Assembly: GCF_001403615.1 (NCBI RefSeq)
Contig: NZ_LN879452.1
Location: 124,001-188,000 of the forward strand
Direction: 5' to 3'
DNA length: 64,000 bases
DNA from: Desnuesiella massiliensis
GTDB taxonomy: Bacteria > Bacillota > Clostridia > Clostridiales > Clostridiaceae
Shown: positions 63,001 to 64,000 of the stretch, piece after piece
Layout: each line of letters opens with the position of its first letter
How positions within the stretch are numbered: the stretch's first letter is position 1
Translations under genes and position numbers: made by a program
Notes under the pieces: generated by a model
The model's database searches: none
The model's input: only the letters and a program-made list of their open reading frames with translations
Told to the model about the DNA's origin: nothing

Positions 63001-64000
63001 TGTTATAGGTACAAATTCAAATCGTTCATGCTGGTCAGCAAATAGAATGGATGAGCCAGAACCGAAGACATCAAAAGAGATTTTGAATGAATTCGTGCTA
63101 TCTTTGGATAAAGAGCAGAGAGTATTGTGGGAAGAATATTATTCGGTTAGGGAAGAAATAAACTTGTCTTCATTGAGAGAGTATCTATCAGATAAAGAAA
63201 ATGAGGAAGAAACAGATGAAAATCTGTTAGAAGAACAGTGTGCTGAATTAGAGAATAGATTCCTTGAAAGTTTAGATTCTGATATGATAGCTATCTATAA
63301 TGAATACATAGTTAAATATCTCAATGGTGAAATTGAAGATAGAAGAAAGAAATTTGATTTAGAGTTTATACAAAGATGGATATTTAATAGGGTTTTAGAG
63401 CTGGGATGGAGCATAGAACGATTTAGGTATTGTGATAGTAATATGGATAGGTATACATACCGTGGTCGTGAAGCTGATAAACCAGAGCGTATAGGCAAGA
63501 AGTATCAGTGGATTGCGTTATACGAAATCTTGGCGCGATTATCAGATAATTATAATTATATTGGTAGCTGGGATGATGAAATAGGTAAATACGAAGGCCC
63601 TTGGCAACTTTCATATATGAGAAATATTGATCCATCTATTACAATAAAGAATACTTATAGAAATTATGAGAAGAAATGCTGGTGGAATCCTGTAGAATAT
63701 AATAATTGGGATGCATTTGGCCAGGATAAAAGTTGGATCAAGGAGGTATCTGACTTACCTGATGTAAAAAAACTTATAGATATAAAACATAATTCTGACA
63801 AATCAGAATGGCTGGCTTTAGAAAATTACTGTAAGTGGGAGGAGGATACCCCTGTAGAAAAGGATAGATATGAAGTTCCTACTAAAGAAGTATGGTATAT
63901 GGTAAAGAGTTATATTATTAGGAAAAGAGATTTAGAAACATTTTACGCATGGAGTAAGACGCAAAATTTTATGGGAAGGTGGATGCCAGAATCTGGGGAA
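60014..64000 (+). CDS. Avs4-like antiviral STAND NTPase with N-terminal Mrr-type nuclease (3' end outside window)
   Basis: Open for 1329 codons from ATG 60014 (GAGGGGG upstream) to the window edge. N-terminal ~1-200: Mrr/PD-(D/E)XK-like nuclease with Asp45, Glu49 and Gln63-Ala-Lys65 (GTPDAGVECYW, WGWQAKFF). Central STAND NTPase: Walker A GDAGCGKTHLF at 348-358, Walker B with Asp422 (MIDALNEGEG), as in AVAST/Avs proteins. The rest, helical and long, would be the sensor repeats that recognise phage terminase or portal proteins. Domain order matches Avs4-like proteins (nuclease, STAND, sensor). Detection of phage protein should activate the nuclease. I did not check every codon, but sampled stretches show no stops. 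Confidence 0.85.
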   Translation, partial: MSIDWNSLRVWDGSQQTAFEELCCQLARYENVAEGAEFVRKGTPDAGVECYWKLRSGEEWGWQAKFFTKTPEKSQWSELDDSVKTVLNKHPHITKYIICIPLDRADPRIEKQKWFMDKWNDRVGTWTEIASAKGMEVKFEYWGTFEIFERLTRDEHKGRLQFWFNKDLYDIDWFKTRLDTTIANVGARYTPKLNVNTPICKTFESLCCSMLFIGGIEKLCGNIIKAFNKISEAKIKRVSEQKYNELSIKINQVKQLKDYIRLVLDKPIDWQAIVTMMEDFTKDIDELNHQIYLQKSQSEQQTNNYGAYDYSSETHYLQKLRKSIYEIIEYMEECSINLTNARSLLVLGDAGCGKTHLFSDIARRRNDSGYPTILLLGGYFYNKEPWSQILRLLDVKCNAEEFLSILNTIGETKKCKVLIMIDALNEGEGKRFWKNHIAGVIERVKKHKWLSIAISVRSTYETSVIPEYLDEDKLIKVTHYGFASIEYDAANEFFDYYGIRRPSVPLLVPEFRNPLFLKLFCQSIKNNGMDIVPPGIEGLNNIFNFYIESVNKKISGEEFLNINPKLNIVKKAVFKIAEEMIAQDSYYIGMDIMTNLLEEIYRSNGYENSLYRHLISEGLISEDRRLNRNGKWEEVVRFSFERFSDFIISDFLISKWKKDKTQEIYIEELLNKYLKDSRSCRKYKGIIEAFFVQFPENIGKELFELVPECKEYDSVKDAFLNSFVWRDPKFISDATVRYINEYIMPMEDTRSQFLNNILLVSSHKDHPFNAERLHKLLINMKLPDRDEFWSIYLHYQYGEKTSVDRIIDWALSNTDKSYITDDVIELISITLTWFLTSSNRYLRDNATKALVNILTERVNVMISLIKKFIDVDDPYVTERLLCAAYGCALRSKNISYNIEIARTVYKLIFNKEGEIYPNVLLRDYARGIIEFVLTQVKIGDIDISKIMPPYKSSFNLDIPTKEQIKELVDSKHKEYKDWSMNTLYTSIIGHGDFARYVIGTNSNRSCWSANRMDEPEPKTSKEILNEFVLSLDKEQRVLWEEYYSVREEINLSSLREYLSDKENEEETDENLLEEQCAELENRFLESLDSDMIAIYNEYIVKYLNGEIEDRRKKFDLEFIQRWIFNRVLELGWSIERFRYCDSNMDRYTYRGREADKPERIGKKYQWIALYEILARLSDNYNYIGSWDDEIGKYEGPWQLSYMRNIDPSITIKNTYRNYEKKCWWNPVEYNNWDAFGQDKSWIKEVSDLPDVKKLIDIKHNSDKSEWLALENYCKWEEDTPVEKDRYEVPTKEVWYMVKSYIIRKRDLETFYAWSKTQNFMGRWMPESGE

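Noticed and set aside
21939..64000. CRISPR array or guide-RNA-directed (CAST) transposition
   Set aside because: No regularly spaced repeats and no cas genes in the window; the TniQ protein is of the long TnsD-like type rather than the short Cas-associated type.

Overview
The window comes from a low-GC, anaerobic, spore-forming Firmicute, most likely Clostridium sensu stricto. The evidence is the very AT-rich DNA, GGAGG/GAGGTGAT ribosome-binding sites with frequent TTG and GTG starts, an oxygen-sensitive radical-SAM sulfatase-maturating enzyme, an iron alcohol dehydrogenase, a SpoVS-like protein, and the order tRNA-Ser, SRP RNA, dnaX, ybaB, recR that is familiar from clostridia. I name no species.

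Positions 1 to about 21,950 are ordinary chromosome. In order: a sugar-isomerase-like gene divergent from an AraC regulator; a GGDEF/HD-GYP c-di-GMP protein; an alcohol dehydrogenase; a decayed polysaccharide locus (CBM9-like and GH88 remnants, an AraC remnant) beside an intact anaerobic sulfatase-maturase; a dicarboxylate-type two-component system followed by an exported flavin reductase and an FMN-binding lipoprotein; lgt; a SatD/DUF3307 group; tRNA-Ser(GGA) and SRP RNA; a TrpXYZ-like ABC transporter operon behind what looks like a complete leader-peptide attenuator with three Phe codons; and dnaX-ybaB-recR.

Directly behind recR the usual neighbours are missing. Instead there is a cluster of 12-bp repeats spaced 20-22 bp, resembling the TnsB sites at a Tn7-like transposon end. 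From there to the window edge (at least 42 kb) the sequence is accessory. It is gene-sparse and holds many unknown genes, regulators and remnants: a c-di-GMP synthase and a c-di-GMP-I riboswitch ahead of a secreted protein and a Sel1-repeat protein, an HsdR remnant, an EXLDI protein, an RNase H-ParB fusion, a GIY-YIG protein, a decayed RelE toxin with its antitoxin, a SpoVS paralogue, and a winged-helix/primase pair.

The core of the element is at 48.4-58.6 kb: an ABC-three-component (ABC-3C) defence operon with an HNH effector, a small tyrosine recombinase, and tnsA-tnsB-tnsC-tniQ. TnsB keeps its DD(35)E triad, but TnsA appears to have lost two of its three catalytic residues (Gln63 for Glu, Thr117 for Asp). 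This suggests a Tn7-like element that moves by co-integration and uses the adjacent recombinase, with an 11-6-11 palindrome just upstream, to resolve the products. A related promoter-plus-palindrome module lies on the far side of the ABC-3C operon, so that operon is bracketed by two copies. Beyond tniQ lie an unknown gene and a large Avs4-like Mrr-nuclease/STAND NTPase that runs off the window. The other transposon end is not seen.
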